Shown here in pieces: positions 1 to 10,700 of a stretch of DNA of 60,949 bases. Source of the stretch: an uncultured Pseudomonadota bacterium (GTDB lineage: Bacteria > Myxococcota_A > UBA796 > SXON01); NCBI GenBank assembly GCA_903844155.1, contig CAIMSU010000093.1, forward strand, positions 1-60,949. The letters are read 5' to 3'. The number at the start of each line of letters is the position of its first letter. The first letter of the stretch is position 1. The notes under the pieces were generated by a model. The model searched no databases, had not been told where the DNA came from, and saw nothing but the letters and a program-made list of their open reading frames with translations. Both the position numbers and the translations under genes were made by a program.

Positions 1-321
1 CCATCGGGGGGTACGTGACCCTGCGCTCGCTATGGGCGAGCGGGCCGTGGAGAAAACGCTTGGTAGAAGCTACACGAGTTCGGAAACGACAACGAATGCC
101 GAAAGGGCGGTGGACGCCGGAATGTTAGCGCCTATGCCCCTGGCCCCCGCCTGGGGGAAGATGAACCTGGAACGCCGTGGGATCGGGCGCCGTCAGCAGC
201 TCGGGGCTCGCGGTGAGGACGAACTCGAAGGGGCGACGCGGCCAATCGATGGGCGTCGCCTTCGATGCGTCCATCCACGACCCCTCCAGGCACCGCGTGA
301 CGTTCGGCATACATTCCGGAC
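1..321. other. Leader region without a confident gene
   Basis: I see no convincing gene before the GTG at 322. A 61-codon minus-strand ORF (310 to 125, ATG start, TAA stop) has fairly protein-like composition and would be divergent from the protease gene, but it resembles nothing I know and is too short to call. The window edge may also cut an upstream gene's regulatory region. Confidence 0.4.
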
Positions 322-1449
322 GTGCCCCCGCCGGACTCCGCCCCCAACCCTCGCAGCGCCGCCGCCCAGCTCGGATTGTACGCGGTGTTCACGGGCGCGT
401 GCATGTGGGAGGTGCTGTACAACGAAGCCCGGCATCTCCGATCAACGGCCTCGGAGTACGCCTACCTCAAGACCCCAACCCGCGATCTCGCGGTGTACAT
501 CGCGGAACATCGTGTGTTCGCCGCCGACGAGGCGCCGTATCAGCGTCTGGTCAATCTGTGTGACCGCCAGTTGCCCGATGACTGGCAGAACGACGCATGG
601 AACGCCCTGATCGCGCACGAACTGGAGCTCGGCCGGCCCACCAGCGCCCGCGAGGCAGAGCACGCCCGCCTGATCTCGAACGCGCAGGCCGCCACGCCGC
701 TCCCTCCCGGGCTGCCCCACCTTGGCCTCGAAACCGGTCTTTCACTGGGCCTCTCCGCCGGAGGAATCGTTGCCCTCGCTACGCTCGGGCGCTGGCGGCC
801 GCGCATCGCGCCGCTCCCCGATCTCGGGGCGTCGGGCCTGGCCGCGTTCTTCTGGGCGCGGGGAATCTGGCTCATCGTGGCCGACCAGGACCTCCCCCTC
901 ATCGGCTCAGTTGTTGGGAGCGCGCTCGGTCTTGGCGCCGCGTTCGCGATCGCGCCACGCGCCTTCGGGGCCTCGCCGCGGAGCCGCTGGGGCTCCGTCA
1001 TTGGCGCTGCTCTGGCAGGCTGGACCTTGCGTGCGGTCCTGGACCGAGCCGTCCCGGAGCTTCCGCAGGATTGGGTTGCGAGGCTGACGGAGTCGATCGT
1101 CTGGAGCACCCCGCTGGAGGCCGCCGCCAGAGCGCTGACGGGCGTATTGGTGGCGCCCGTGTTCGAGGAGGTGGTGTTTCGCGGCCTGCTGTACGGCAGC
1201 CTTCGGCGGTACCTGGGGGTCCCGGTCGCCTCGCTTCTATCCGCCGCGTTCTTCGCCTGGGTCCATCATGCGCCGCCATCGACGTTCTTTGTGCACTTTG
1301 CAAGCGGACTCGTGCTCGCTGGATTGTACGAGTCTACCGGGTCGTTGGCCCCGGGTATGGTGCTCCACGGCACCAACAATTTCCTGTACTATTGGGTCCA
1401 GGTGGCCGTCCGGAACGGCGTCCTCGCCTGGGCGATGGCGCCCTACTGA
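322..1449 (+). CDS. CPBP (CAAX-like) intramembrane metalloprotease
   Basis: Polytopic membrane protein of 375 residues whose C-terminal third carries the CPBP/Abi signature. EEVVFR (E282, E283, R287) is followed by the WVHH pair (H315, H316) and by HGTNN (H349, N352), the expected metal-binding and catalytic arrangement of this glutamic-type intramembrane protease family. The N-terminal half (about 1-130) lacks family motifs and may be an extracytoplasmic helical region before the first membrane segments. In bacteria the family cleaves membrane substrates or supports bacteriocin self-immunity and surface-protein handling; the substrate here cannot be inferred. GTG at 322 is chosen because no ATG gives an intact N-terminus. 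It is convergent with the FG-GAP gene, overlapping by 7 bp. Confidence 0.88.
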   Translation: MPPPDSAPNPRSAAAQLGLYAVFTGACMWEVLYNEARHLRSTASEYAYLKTPTRDLAVYIAEHRVFAADEAPYQRLVNLCDRQLPDDWQNDAWNALIAHELELGRPTSAREAEHARLISNAQAATPLPPGLPHLGLETGLSLGLSAGGIVALATLGRWRPRIAPLPDLGASGLAAFFWARGIWLIVADQDLPLIGSVVGSALGLGAAFAIAPRAFGASPRSRWGSVIGAALAGWTLRAVLDRAVPELPQDWVARLTESIVWSTPLEAAARALTGVLVAPVFEEVVFRGLLYGSLRRYLGVPVASLLSAAFFAWVHHAPPSTFFVHFASGLVLAGLYESTGSLAPGMVLHGTNNFLYYWVQVAVRNGVLAWAMAPY

Positions 1450-3533
1450 AGCGCCACGTAAGCCGCACCAGCGCCCGTCCCCCCATCCGTGTTGTTCTCG
1501 GCCCCAACCACCAGATCGTCCAACCCGTCGCCGTTGAAATCGCCCGCTCCTGCGAGCGAATACCCCGCAGCATCCAGGACCGCCTCTCCGCTGTACTTTG
1601 CGTCCGCGTCGGTGAGATGGATGCCCGCCGGCGTCGCACTCCCAAGCACCAGGTAGGCGGCGCCTTCGTAGGTCGCCGTCGTGCTGTTGTCTGCCGCGCC
1701 GAACAGGAGGTCCGCATACCCGTCCGCGTTGACATCGCCAGCGCCGCCGATCGCGCTGCCGAGCGAATCGTAGGCCCCCTCTCCAAGATATTCCGCGTTT
1801 GCCGATGACAAGCTCGCGGACACCGGCGCCGGGCCGCCCAGCATCAGGTACGCAGCCCCGGCCCCCGCAGACCAATCGTCGCTGCCGTATGCGCCGACCA
1901 GCACGTCCGCGTAGCCATCCCCGTTCACATCGCCGGGGATGGCCACGCCAGCGCCGGCAAAGTCACTCGCCGCCACCCCGTCATACTCGGCGTCTGCTGT
2001 GGAGAGTGACGCCGACCGAGGCGAGGAGGAGCCAAGGACCAGGTACGCCGCACCCGCATCGGCTCCTGCGCTCGCGCGCGTGTAGGCGCCGATGAGGACG
2101 TCATCGAGGCCGTCGCCGTCCACGTCACCGCCCTCGCTGACCGCGAACCCGGCGGCGTCGCCGGTGGACTCGCCCGTCCAGGCGGCATCGGCCAAGGCGA
2201 GGCCAGAGGAGGCCGGCGATGGGCTGCCAAGCACGAGAAAGACAGCGCCCGGGCCGGAGCTTCCCGACGCGCCGATGAGCACGTCGGCGTAGCCATCGCC
2301 GTTCACGTCCCCCTTCCCGTCGAGCGCGCAACCGGCCAGAGCACCAGCGGCCGCGCCCGTCCAGGTAGCGTCGGCAGCGTCAAGGTTTGCGTCCCCGAGT
2401 GAGGTTCCGCCGAGCAGCAGGTAGGCCGCGCCCGCTGCACGCCCGCCGTCCGTGTTTCCAACCGCCCCAACGACCATATCGGCAAACCCATCGCCGTTCA
2501 CGTCCCCGCCGCCCGAGACGGCCGCCCCCGCCTCGTCCCCCGCCAGCTCACCGGAGTACTCGGCCTCTCCGTCACGCAACCGCCCGGACGCGGGGCTCGC
2601 GCTCCCAAGCACAAGGTAGGCCGCGCCCGCCTTCGTCCCCGTCGTGGCGCTGGTCATCGCGCCCACCAGCACGTCATCGTAGCCATCCCCGTTCACGTCC
2701 CGCACGCCGGCCACGGACGTTCCGGCCTCGTCACTCCCCTGCCCCTCATACTCGATGCTCCCCGACAGCGAACACTCGGCGCTATCCGAGCCATCACAGT
2801 TCTGGTCGATGCCATCGCGGCAGACCTCGGCAGCCCCGGGATGCACGCTGCTGTCGGTGTCGTCGCAGTCCTTGGCGGCGGTCTGGTCGTACACACCGGT
2901 GGTCTCACAATAGCAACCGGAGTCGCCTGGGTCCCCGTAGCCGTCGCCGTCCTTGTCGGCGTAGTAGGTGAAGCACGCGTTGGCGCCCTCATCGTTGGTG
3001 CTGCCGTTGCAGTCGTCGTCATACAGGGTGGCGCACGTCTCCTGCGCGTTGGGGTGGACCGCAGGGTTTGTGTCATCACAATCGGTGCCGCCGGTCGCGA
3101 TGGAGGGGTAGCCGTCGCCGTCCGCGTCGAGCGGGTTCAGGACAGTCACGGAGATGCTGGCAGCGACGGTGTTTCCGGCGGCGTCGGCGGCCGTGGCGGT
3201 GAGTGTGTGGACGCCGTTGTCAACGCCGGTCGTGTCGACGGTCGCGGCCCAGGTGCCGTCACTGCCGGGGGCGCGGACGGTCTTTGCGACGGCGTCGTCC
3301 ACGGCGAAGCTGACGGAGTCGACGCCAACGTCGTCCTCGGCAGTCACGGAAACGGGCGCCGCACCGGAGATCGTGGCGTTGTTCGCGGGTGAAATCCAGG
3401 AGACGGTCGGGGCAGTCGCGTCGACGCCGCTGTCGACGGGGCCGGAGTCCCCAGGCCGATGCACGTCGGTCGCGGGCGGTGTGAGGTAGCAGCCAGTGGT
3501 CAGGAGGAATGGAACGAGGGCGGAGACGAGCAT
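1443..3533 (-). CDS. FG-GAP repeat lipoprotein with MopE-like metal-binding motifs
   Basis: Predicted secreted surface lipoprotein of 696 residues. The ATG at 3533 puts a short signal peptide with lipobox LTTGC at the N-terminus; the open frame runs upstream to 3665 but that extension is not signal-like. Order: Asp/Gly/Ser linker, one Ig/HYR-like domain (starts near PTVSWISPANNA), several DxDGDGY putative metal-binding segments of the MopE/myxobacterial type, then seven FG-GAP (integrin-alpha-like) repeats. Each repeat contains GDVNGDGYADVLVGA-like calcium loops and ends in GAAYLVLGS, consistent with a seven-bladed beta-propeller. No catalytic residues are visible; an adhesion or matrix role is inferred from the architecture. 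It is divergent from the chitosanase-like lipoprotein 63 bp away. Confidence 0.85.
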   Translation of the reverse strand: MLVSALVPFLLTTGCYLTPPATDVHRPGDSGPVDSGVDATAPTVSWISPANNATISGAAPVSVTAEDDVGVDSVSFAVDDAVAKTVRAPGSDGTWAATVDTTGVDNGVHTLTATAADAAGNTVAASISVTVLNPLDADGDGYPSIATGGTDCDDTNPAVHPNAQETCATLYDDDCNGSTNDEGANACFTYYADKDGDGYGDPGDSGCYCETTGVYDQTAAKDCDDTDSSVHPGAAEVCRDGIDQNCDGSDSAECSLSGSIEYEGQGSDEAGTSVAGVRDVNGDGYDDVLVGAMTSATTGTKAGAAYLVLGSASPASGRLRDGEAEYSGELAGDEAGAAVSGGGDVNGDGFADMVVGAVGNTDGGRAAGAAYLLLGGTSLGDANLDAADATWTGAAAGALAGCALDGKGDVNGDGYADVLIGASGSSGPGAVFLVLGSPSPASSGLALADAAWTGESTGDAAGFAVSEGGDVDGDGLDDVLIGAYTRASAGADAGAAYLVLGSSSPRSASLSTADAEYDGVAASDFAGAGVAIPGDVNGDGYADVLVGAYGSDDWSAGAGAAYLMLGGPAPVSASLSSANAEYLGEGAYDSLGSAIGGAGDVNADGYADLLFGAADNSTTATYEGAAYLVLGSATPAGIHLTDADAKYSGEAVLDAAGYSLAGAGDFNGDGLDDLVVGAENNTDGGTGAGAAYVALQ

Positions 3534-3596
3534 CTGTAGCCGTAACCGTCCCGGCGGCCCCCCGCGTCGGCCGGCTCCCGGCGATAGACGGGTACA

Positions 3597-4289
3597 ATGC
3601 CCCTCTACGCCCTCATCCTCACGGCCTGCGCCGGCCCGAAGTCCGCGGACGACTCCGTCGCCCACGCCGCCACCGTCGCCGACGAGCTGACCGCCCTCGC
3701 CACCAACTGCATCCCCGTCGCAGGAACCAGCGAATTCGCCACCGACGAAGGCCGTGATCCGACCATTCCCGTCTGTCAGCTCTCAGGTGCTGTCGCCTGG
3801 ACCGCCGACATGGACGTCGACTGCGACGGCGCCGAGACCACCAAATGCAACGCCACGACCGACCCCACCTGGTCCAACGACACCTCCATCCTCGCCTCCG
3901 ATGATTCCAAGATAGACGCGTCCATGGTGCCTTATGTCGTCGTCCCGCTCGCGAGCGGCATGGACGGCTGCACCAGCGACACCGGCTTTGACTATCGCGC
4001 GGCCGGGATCGGACTTGGGGCCGTCGCGGTCGTCATCTACCAGCAGCAGATCCAGTACGGCGCCTTCGTGGACGAGGGCCCCTGCACGATCATCGGCGAG
4101 GCCAGCTATGCGATGAACGCTCGGCTCGGATTCAACCCGGATCCGGCGAACGGCGGGCACGAGGAGTCCGATGTCACCTACATCGTGTTCACCGGGACGG
4201 ACGCGGTGGCAGCGAAGGTGGAGGATGTCGCCGGCGTCGAGACGCTTGGGTATCAGTTGGTGGAGGAGCGCTTTGGGATCGTGAACTGA
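3597..4289 (+). CDS. GH75-type chitosanase-like lipoprotein
   Basis: Short protein of 230 residues with a lipoprotein signal at the very start (MPLYALILTAC, Cys at residue 11), so the product is probably anchored in the outer membrane or periplasm. The body matches the pattern of fungal-type GH75 chitosanases: an ADMDVDCDG segment, YVVVP, a G-A-VAVVIYQQQ strand, DEGPC.IIGEAS and a C-terminal G.VTYIVFTG strand. In GH75 the acidic residues in the DxDCDG and DEGP segments belong to the catalytic centre. The family hydrolyses chitosan and is best known from fungi and actinobacteria, so a lipid-anchored version is notable. It stands alone between a surface lipoprotein gene and rtcB. The family call rests on motifs only. 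Confidence 0.7.
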   Translation: MPLYALILTACAGPKSADDSVAHAATVADELTALATNCIPVAGTSEFATDEGRDPTIPVCQLSGAVAWTADMDVDCDGAETTKCNATTDPTWSNDTSILASDDSKIDASMVPYVVVPLASGMDGCTSDTGFDYRAAGIGLGAVAVVIYQQQIQYGAFVDEGPCTIIGEASYAMNARLGFNPDPANGGHEESDVTYIVFTGTDAVAAKVEDVAGVETLGYQLVEERFGIVN

Positions 4290-4295
4290 TCGCCC

Positions 4296-4324
4296 TTGAC
4301 ACTCCAACCGCGCCCGCATAGCGC
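4296..4324 (+). promoter_or_regulatory. Predicted housekeeping promoter of rtcB
   Basis: TTGACA at 4296-4301 is separated by exactly 17 bases from TAGCGC at 4319-4324, and the rtcB ATG follows 22 bases later. The same TTG..-17-TAG arrangement precedes rplM. The -35 box overlaps the last codons region of the upstream lipoprotein gene's 3' flank. Confidence 0.5.
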
Positions 4325-4346
4325 TCGCCCACATCCTGGACCTTCG

Positions 4347-5570
<1,224 letters not shown>

Positions 5571-5576
5571 CCCGTG

Positions 5577-7754
5577 TCACCCCATCCGCTCGCACAACCC
5601 CGTCCACCGGTTGTCCTCGCCCGGCCGTGACACAGCGGTGGTCAGGCCGCGGCCGCTGGTGATTAGACAGGCAAACTTCCTCGCCCGTGTGAGCGCTGTA
5701 TAGAGCAGGTTTCGCCTTAACATCACGAAGTGCGAGTGGTGAACGATGGCGACGACCGCGGGGTACTCACTGCCCTGCGACTTGTGGATGCTTATGGCGT
5801 ACGCGTGCTCGACCGATTCGAGCGGTACCAACCCAAGCTGGACGATGCGGCCATCAAAGTCTGCGGTGAGGCCACCCGCGGTCACCTCGACGACACGCCC
5901 CACGTCGCCGTTGTAGACATCCAGGTCGTAGTCGTTGCGTGTCTGGAGGATGCGGTCGCCGGGCCGAAAAACCCGCTTGCCGATGGTCAGCTCCTGCCCG
6001 CCGCCCAGCAGCCCGGCGCGGGGGTTCAGCGCGTCCTGGAGGAGCTGGTTCAGCGCGACAGTGCCGAGCGGGCCGGCGTGCATCGGCGTGAGCACCTGCA
6101 CGTCGCGCGCTGGCGAAAAGCCGAGCTTGGGCAACCGCTCCAGCAGGACACGGAGGAGCAGGTTCCGACACTCCTCCGCGTCCTCCTGCCGCAGCACGAA
6201 GAAGTCCCGCGCCATGCCCGGTTCGTTCTCCGACGACATCGGCAGCTCTCCCCGGTTGACACGCCAGGCGTTCCGGACGATCGAGGAGGTCTGGGCCTGC
6301 CGGTAGATCGCCGTCAATCGCGCGATGGGGACAGCACCGCTGCGGATGACGTCCGCGAGGACGCGGCCAGCGCCCACACTTGGGAGCTGGTCGACGTCGC
6401 CGACGAGCACGAGTCGGGCGCGAGGCCCAAGCGCGAGCAGGACCGCTTCCATCAGGCGCAAGTCCACCATGCTGGCCTCGTCGACGATCACGAGATCGGC
6501 CTCGAGCGGCTTTTCGGCGCCGCGAACGAAACCACCGTCCATCGGATTGAATTCGAGGAGGCGGTGGAGGGTCTTCGCGTCGGCCGGACCCGCGGATCCC
6601 GCACAGCTCTCGGCCAACCTTCGCGCAGCCCGGCCCGTCGGCGACGCCAGCGCGACCTTGAGCCCGCGCTGGTGGGCTGCTGCGAGCAGCACCTTCACGA
6701 TCGTCGTCTTGCCCGTGCCCGGCCCGCCGGTCAGCACCGTGAGGCCGCTCGTCAGGGCAGTCGCGATGGCCTCGCCCTGCTGCTCTGAGAGCTCAATCCC
6801 AGCCGACGCCTGCGCCCCGACGACGTCCACCGCGAGCGCCGGCGCCGCATGCACCCGCGCCCTCAGCATCCTCGCGACGTTCGCCTCGATCCGGTCCATC
6901 GCCACGCGGTAGATCGGTCGCTCGCGCTCCGGATAGGGGGTGACGCCGATGACGTCCTTGCGCACGATCCGCCCAAGCGAGGCCATTTCATCGACCTGCA
7001 CCCGAACCACGCCGATCCCGACGTCCAACCCGCTCACCCGCTCCACCAGCACCGCCTCGGGCAGGTAGCAGCTCCCCTCGTCCTCGCACTGCTCGAGGAT
7101 GTACTGGATCGCCGCGCCCACGCGCTCCGGCGCATCGCGCTTCATGCCGTTTGAAAGCGCGATCTGGTCGGCGGTCCGGAAGCCGATCCCCTTCACCTCG
7201 ACCAATCGGTAGGGTGTGCGCTGGACGATGCTGTGCGCTTCCTTCCCAAACTTTTCGATCACCCGGTGAGCGGCGCCTGCGGGCAGATCAAACCCGCGGA
7301 GCATGACGAGGAGCTGTTGCTCGGCTTTACCCTCGATAAACTGCTCCTGGATGCGCTCCAGTGTCTTACCCCGCACGCCGGGCACCTCGGCGAGGCGCTC
7401 CGGTGTCTCGGCGATGATGGTGAGCGTTTCGAGCCCAAACTTCTCGACGATCCGCCTCGCCAACTCCTCGCCAATGCCCGGGAGCGCTGCGGCCAGGTAC
7501 TTCTCCATCCCGTGTAGCGTACGGGGGTCCTCGACCAGAAAGGTTTCGACACGAAATTGCTTCCCAAACTTGGGATCCTGCCCCCATTGTCCTTCGCACG
7601 TGATCCGCTGGCCCTCGTGCAACCCGGCCAGGGACCCGACGATCGTGACCTCAAGCGCGTCCTTGAGCTTAAGCTTTGCGACCGCAAAGCCACGTTCAGG
7701 GGCGCGAAACGTGAACCGCACGACCTCGCCATCGACCTTGTCTGCGTAGGGCAC
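5577..7754 (-). CDS. recD2: RecD2-type 5'-3' DNA helicase
   Basis: SF1B helicase of the RecD/TraA (RecD2) family, 725 residues, normally acting in DNA repair or replication-fork processing without RecBC. The N-terminal OB-like region and helix-hairpin-helix segments (PGIGEELARRI near 92, VPGVRGKTL near 124, VKGIGFRTADQIA near 187) fit RecD2. The motor has Walker A GGPGTGKTT (343-351), SPTGRAARRL, Walker B VDEAS (D425), GDVDQLPS and IYRQ, and the C-terminus has IHKSQGSEYP and LLYTALTRARK. It starts with GTG at 7754, only 3 bp after the stop of the giant OmpA gene, so it is probably translated from the same mRNA as a surface-protein operon, an unusual setting for a helicase. No RecB or RecC is nearby. 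Confidence 0.95.
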   Translation of the reverse strand: MPYADKVDGEVVRFTFRAPERGFAVAKLKLKDALEVTIVGSLAGLHEGQRITCEGQWGQDPKFGKQFRVETFLVEDPRTLHGMEKYLAAALPGIGEELARRIVEKFGLETLTIIAETPERLAEVPGVRGKTLERIQEQFIEGKAEQQLLVMLRGFDLPAGAAHRVIEKFGKEAHSIVQRTPYRLVEVKGIGFRTADQIALSNGMKRDAPERVGAAIQYILEQCEDEGSCYLPEAVLVERVSGLDVGIGVVRVQVDEMASLGRIVRKDVIGVTPYPERERPIYRVAMDRIEANVARMLRARVHAAPALAVDVVGAQASAGIELSEQQGEAIATALTSGLTVLTGGPGTGKTTIVKVLLAAAHQRGLKVALASPTGRAARRLAESCAGSAGPADAKTLHRLLEFNPMDGGFVRGAEKPLEADLVIVDEASMVDLRLMEAVLLALGPRARLVLVGDVDQLPSVGAGRVLADVIRSGAVPIARLTAIYRQAQTSSIVRNAWRVNRGELPMSSENEPGMARDFFVLRQEDAEECRNLLLRVLLERLPKLGFSPARDVQVLTPMHAGPLGTVALNQLLQDALNPRAGLLGGGQELTIGKRVFRPGDRILQTRNDYDLDVYNGDVGRVVEVTAGGLTADFDGRIVQLGLVPLESVEHAYAISIHKSQGSEYPAVVAIVHHSHFVMLRRNLLYTALTRARKFACLITSGRGLTTAVSRPGEDNRWTGLCERMG

Positions 7755-7757
7755 CGG

Positions 7758-10700
7758 TCACTTCACGATGACGAACTGCACCCGTCGGTTCTGGGAGCGC
7801 CCCGCGTCGGTTGTGTTGGGTGCGATGGGGACGGTGGCGCCGTACCCCTTCGCAGTGATGCGAGCAGCGTCGATGCCCTTCTGGGTCAGGTAGAGCTTCA
7901 CGGCGTTGGCCCGGCGTTGGCTCAAGTCGAGGTTGAGCTCGGCCCCGCCGACGTCGTCGGTATGGCCCTGGATCTCGACGTTCTTCAGCTCGGGGTGAAC
8001 GATGAGGGTGCTCGCGACCTCGTCGAGGATCTTGAAGGAATCCTCGGTGATCGCCGCGCTGTTCGTCGCGAAGTGGACCTGATCCTTGATGGTGACGGCC
8101 GCGGCGGTGACGTCCACCTTCGCGGCCGTGAGCGTGAGCGTGAGCGGAAACGCGCCCTCGCCCGCGGGCAACGCCACGTCCTGCTGCTGCGCACCAAACC
8201 CGGGAGCCACCGCGATCACGCGCCAGGTGCCGGGAACGAGCGTCTCGTCGAGAGTGCCGTCTGCGCCCGTCTGCTGCGCTTTTCCAGCCTTGTTCGCCGC
8301 GTGATCCGCGAAGCGCTGGACCACCACCTCCGCGTCCACGGGCTTGCCGTCCGGGGCGTGGACGGAGACGGTCATCGTGCGAGGGAGCCAATCCATCTTC
8401 AGGGTTCGGTCCTGGGGACCCGCCGCCAACGAGAATTTTGGGTCACCGGCTGGCTTGTACCCCGGTGCCGAGACCTGGAGCGGGTACGGACCGGGGGAGA
8501 GCCCGCTCAGCAGCACGGCACCGTCATCCCCGAGCGCCTGGGTGCTCGCGCCGACGACCGCCAAGGCGCCGTGGACGGGCTGACCCGCCGGGTCGACGAC
8601 GGCGAGGTGCAGGCTGGTGACGACGGCTTTTGGCGGCGTGACCAGCAGATCGACGAGCTGCGGGGTCGGGTTCTCCTTGACCGCGAAATCTTTTTCGGTG
8701 ATGCCGAGCGCCTCGTTGGACAACGCTGCGGTCCACGCGCCGGGCGTGAGCGCAAACAGGCGTTCGCCCGTCGGCCCAAGGCTGGCGGGATCGATGGCCA
8801 TCGCCCCGTAGAGCCTGACAACGCCGTCCACGGGCGCGTTTGCGGCGTCGTGCGCGTGCAGGCGGACCACGTCGGTCTTGTACTTGAGCTTGACGGCAAG
8901 CGTGTTGGCCCCGGACTTCAGCTCGACGGTGTCGCTGGCATAGTCCTGGAAGATGTCCGCGGTCACGACGACGGCGCGGGTGCCGGGCTGCAGGTTGCCG
9001 AGGACGAGGTCGCCGCCGGTGGCCGTGTTGCCGATCTCCGCGCCGTCGAGCCGCAGGTGGGCGCCCGAGACGGGGTGGCCGGCGGGGTCGACGATCGAGA
9101 GCGTGAGGCTCGCGTCCCCCTTCTCGGACGCGAGCATCCGTGCGTCGATGTAGATCAGCGCGGTCTGGTCGGGCTGGACGACGACATCGCGGGTTTGCAG
9201 GCCGTACTCTGCGGACGAAAGGATCAGCTGCCAGCTCCCGCTCTTGAGCGAGTAGATGCCGCGACCATCGGGCCCGAGCGAGCTTGCTGGCTCGTCCTCC
9301 GGGCCGACAAAGCGCACCATCGCGTCGGCGACGGGGCCGTCGGGGCCCCGCGCGAGGATCTGCACCGTTCCAGGCAGATAGTCGACGGTGACGAGCAGAT
9401 CGTGCGTTCCGGCCGCGAGCTGGATCGGGCGCGTCTCGGTCGCGCGCAAGCCGTGCCCGCGCACCGCAAGCGTCGCCGAACCCTCCTTCAACCCGCTCAC
9501 CGTCAGCGTTCCGGCGTTGGACGTGCTGCCGACGGAGTCGTTGTCGAGCTGCACCTCAGCGCCCTCGACCGGCTGCCCGTCCGTGTCGACCACGTGCACG
9601 TTCAAGGCGGCGTCGCCGACCTCCTGCGCGAACACGACGTCCACGCTCACGAGCGCGGTCTGGCCGGGCTCGATGATGACGTCGCGCTCTTGCACACCGA
9701 ACGAGGCCGCCGAGACCACCGCCGTCCACGACCCGGGAGCGAGCTGGAAGGTCTTCTCGCCCTCCGGACCGATTGGGGTGGGCCCGGGGTCGACGCCGTC
9801 ACCGGAATTGGGGATGAACCGGACGACAGCGTCGTCGACGATGCCGTGGTTGGACCGGGCGACGACGCGCACCGAGCCGGGCGGGCGCTGCATCGTCACC
9901 ATGGTTGGGGCGACGGGAGCGGCCGTCGGGGCCTGTGCCGGGACGGGGACGAGCACGGGGGCGACGAAGTCCGCGTCCGTTGCCTCCACCAGGTGACTGC
10001 CGACGGCCACCCCGCGGATCTCGACGAGCCCGTCCGTCGACGTCGTCCCGCGCAGATGACCGTCGACGCGCAGCTCAGCGCCCTCAACCCCGCGCGCCTC
10101 ATTGTCGGCGACATGCACGGCCACGACCTGATCGCCAGTCTTCGGGAGCAGCACGGCGTCCATCTGCACCGGCCGGAAACGGCCGTCGAGGAGCTCGATC
10201 TGGCGCGACTGGGTCTCGTCACCGTCCTTGGACAGGGTGATGTTCCAGTCGCCGACCGCGAGGGGCACGCGCGCCTTTCCATCCTTCCCAAGCTGCCAAT
10301 CCTGCGGATCGGCCTTTGCGTCCGACCGCTCGATGTGCACGTGCGCGTCGATGGGCTTGCCGTGCCCGTCCGCGGCGGCGATCAGCACGTCGTAGGGCGT
10401 CGGCGGGCCGGAGCCGATGGGCTCGGAGAGTTTTGCAGCGTCGTCCAGCGCCGCGAGCACGGAGTCGTTTCGGGTCAGGTCCTTCACCGCCGCGCCCACG
10501 TACGTGAACCCGAGGGTGACCCGCGCCTGAGCGGCACCTGCACCGCCGTCGATCGCGTGGCCGAAGCCGAGCGTCAGCCCGTATTTCTCCCCGATGCGCG
10601 CGTTCGCGATGAGCGAGACCTCCGCAGGGCTGGACGCAATCGCGGGCGTGCCAAGGACATTCGCCTCGCCCCACAGCTCCGCCGCGATGCCAAAATGCTT

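Noticed and set aside
597-1808. Plus-strand ORF of 403 codons overlapping the CPBP protease gene
   Set aside because: Arg/Pro-rich frame without motifs, overlapping a recognisable protease and a convergent gene.
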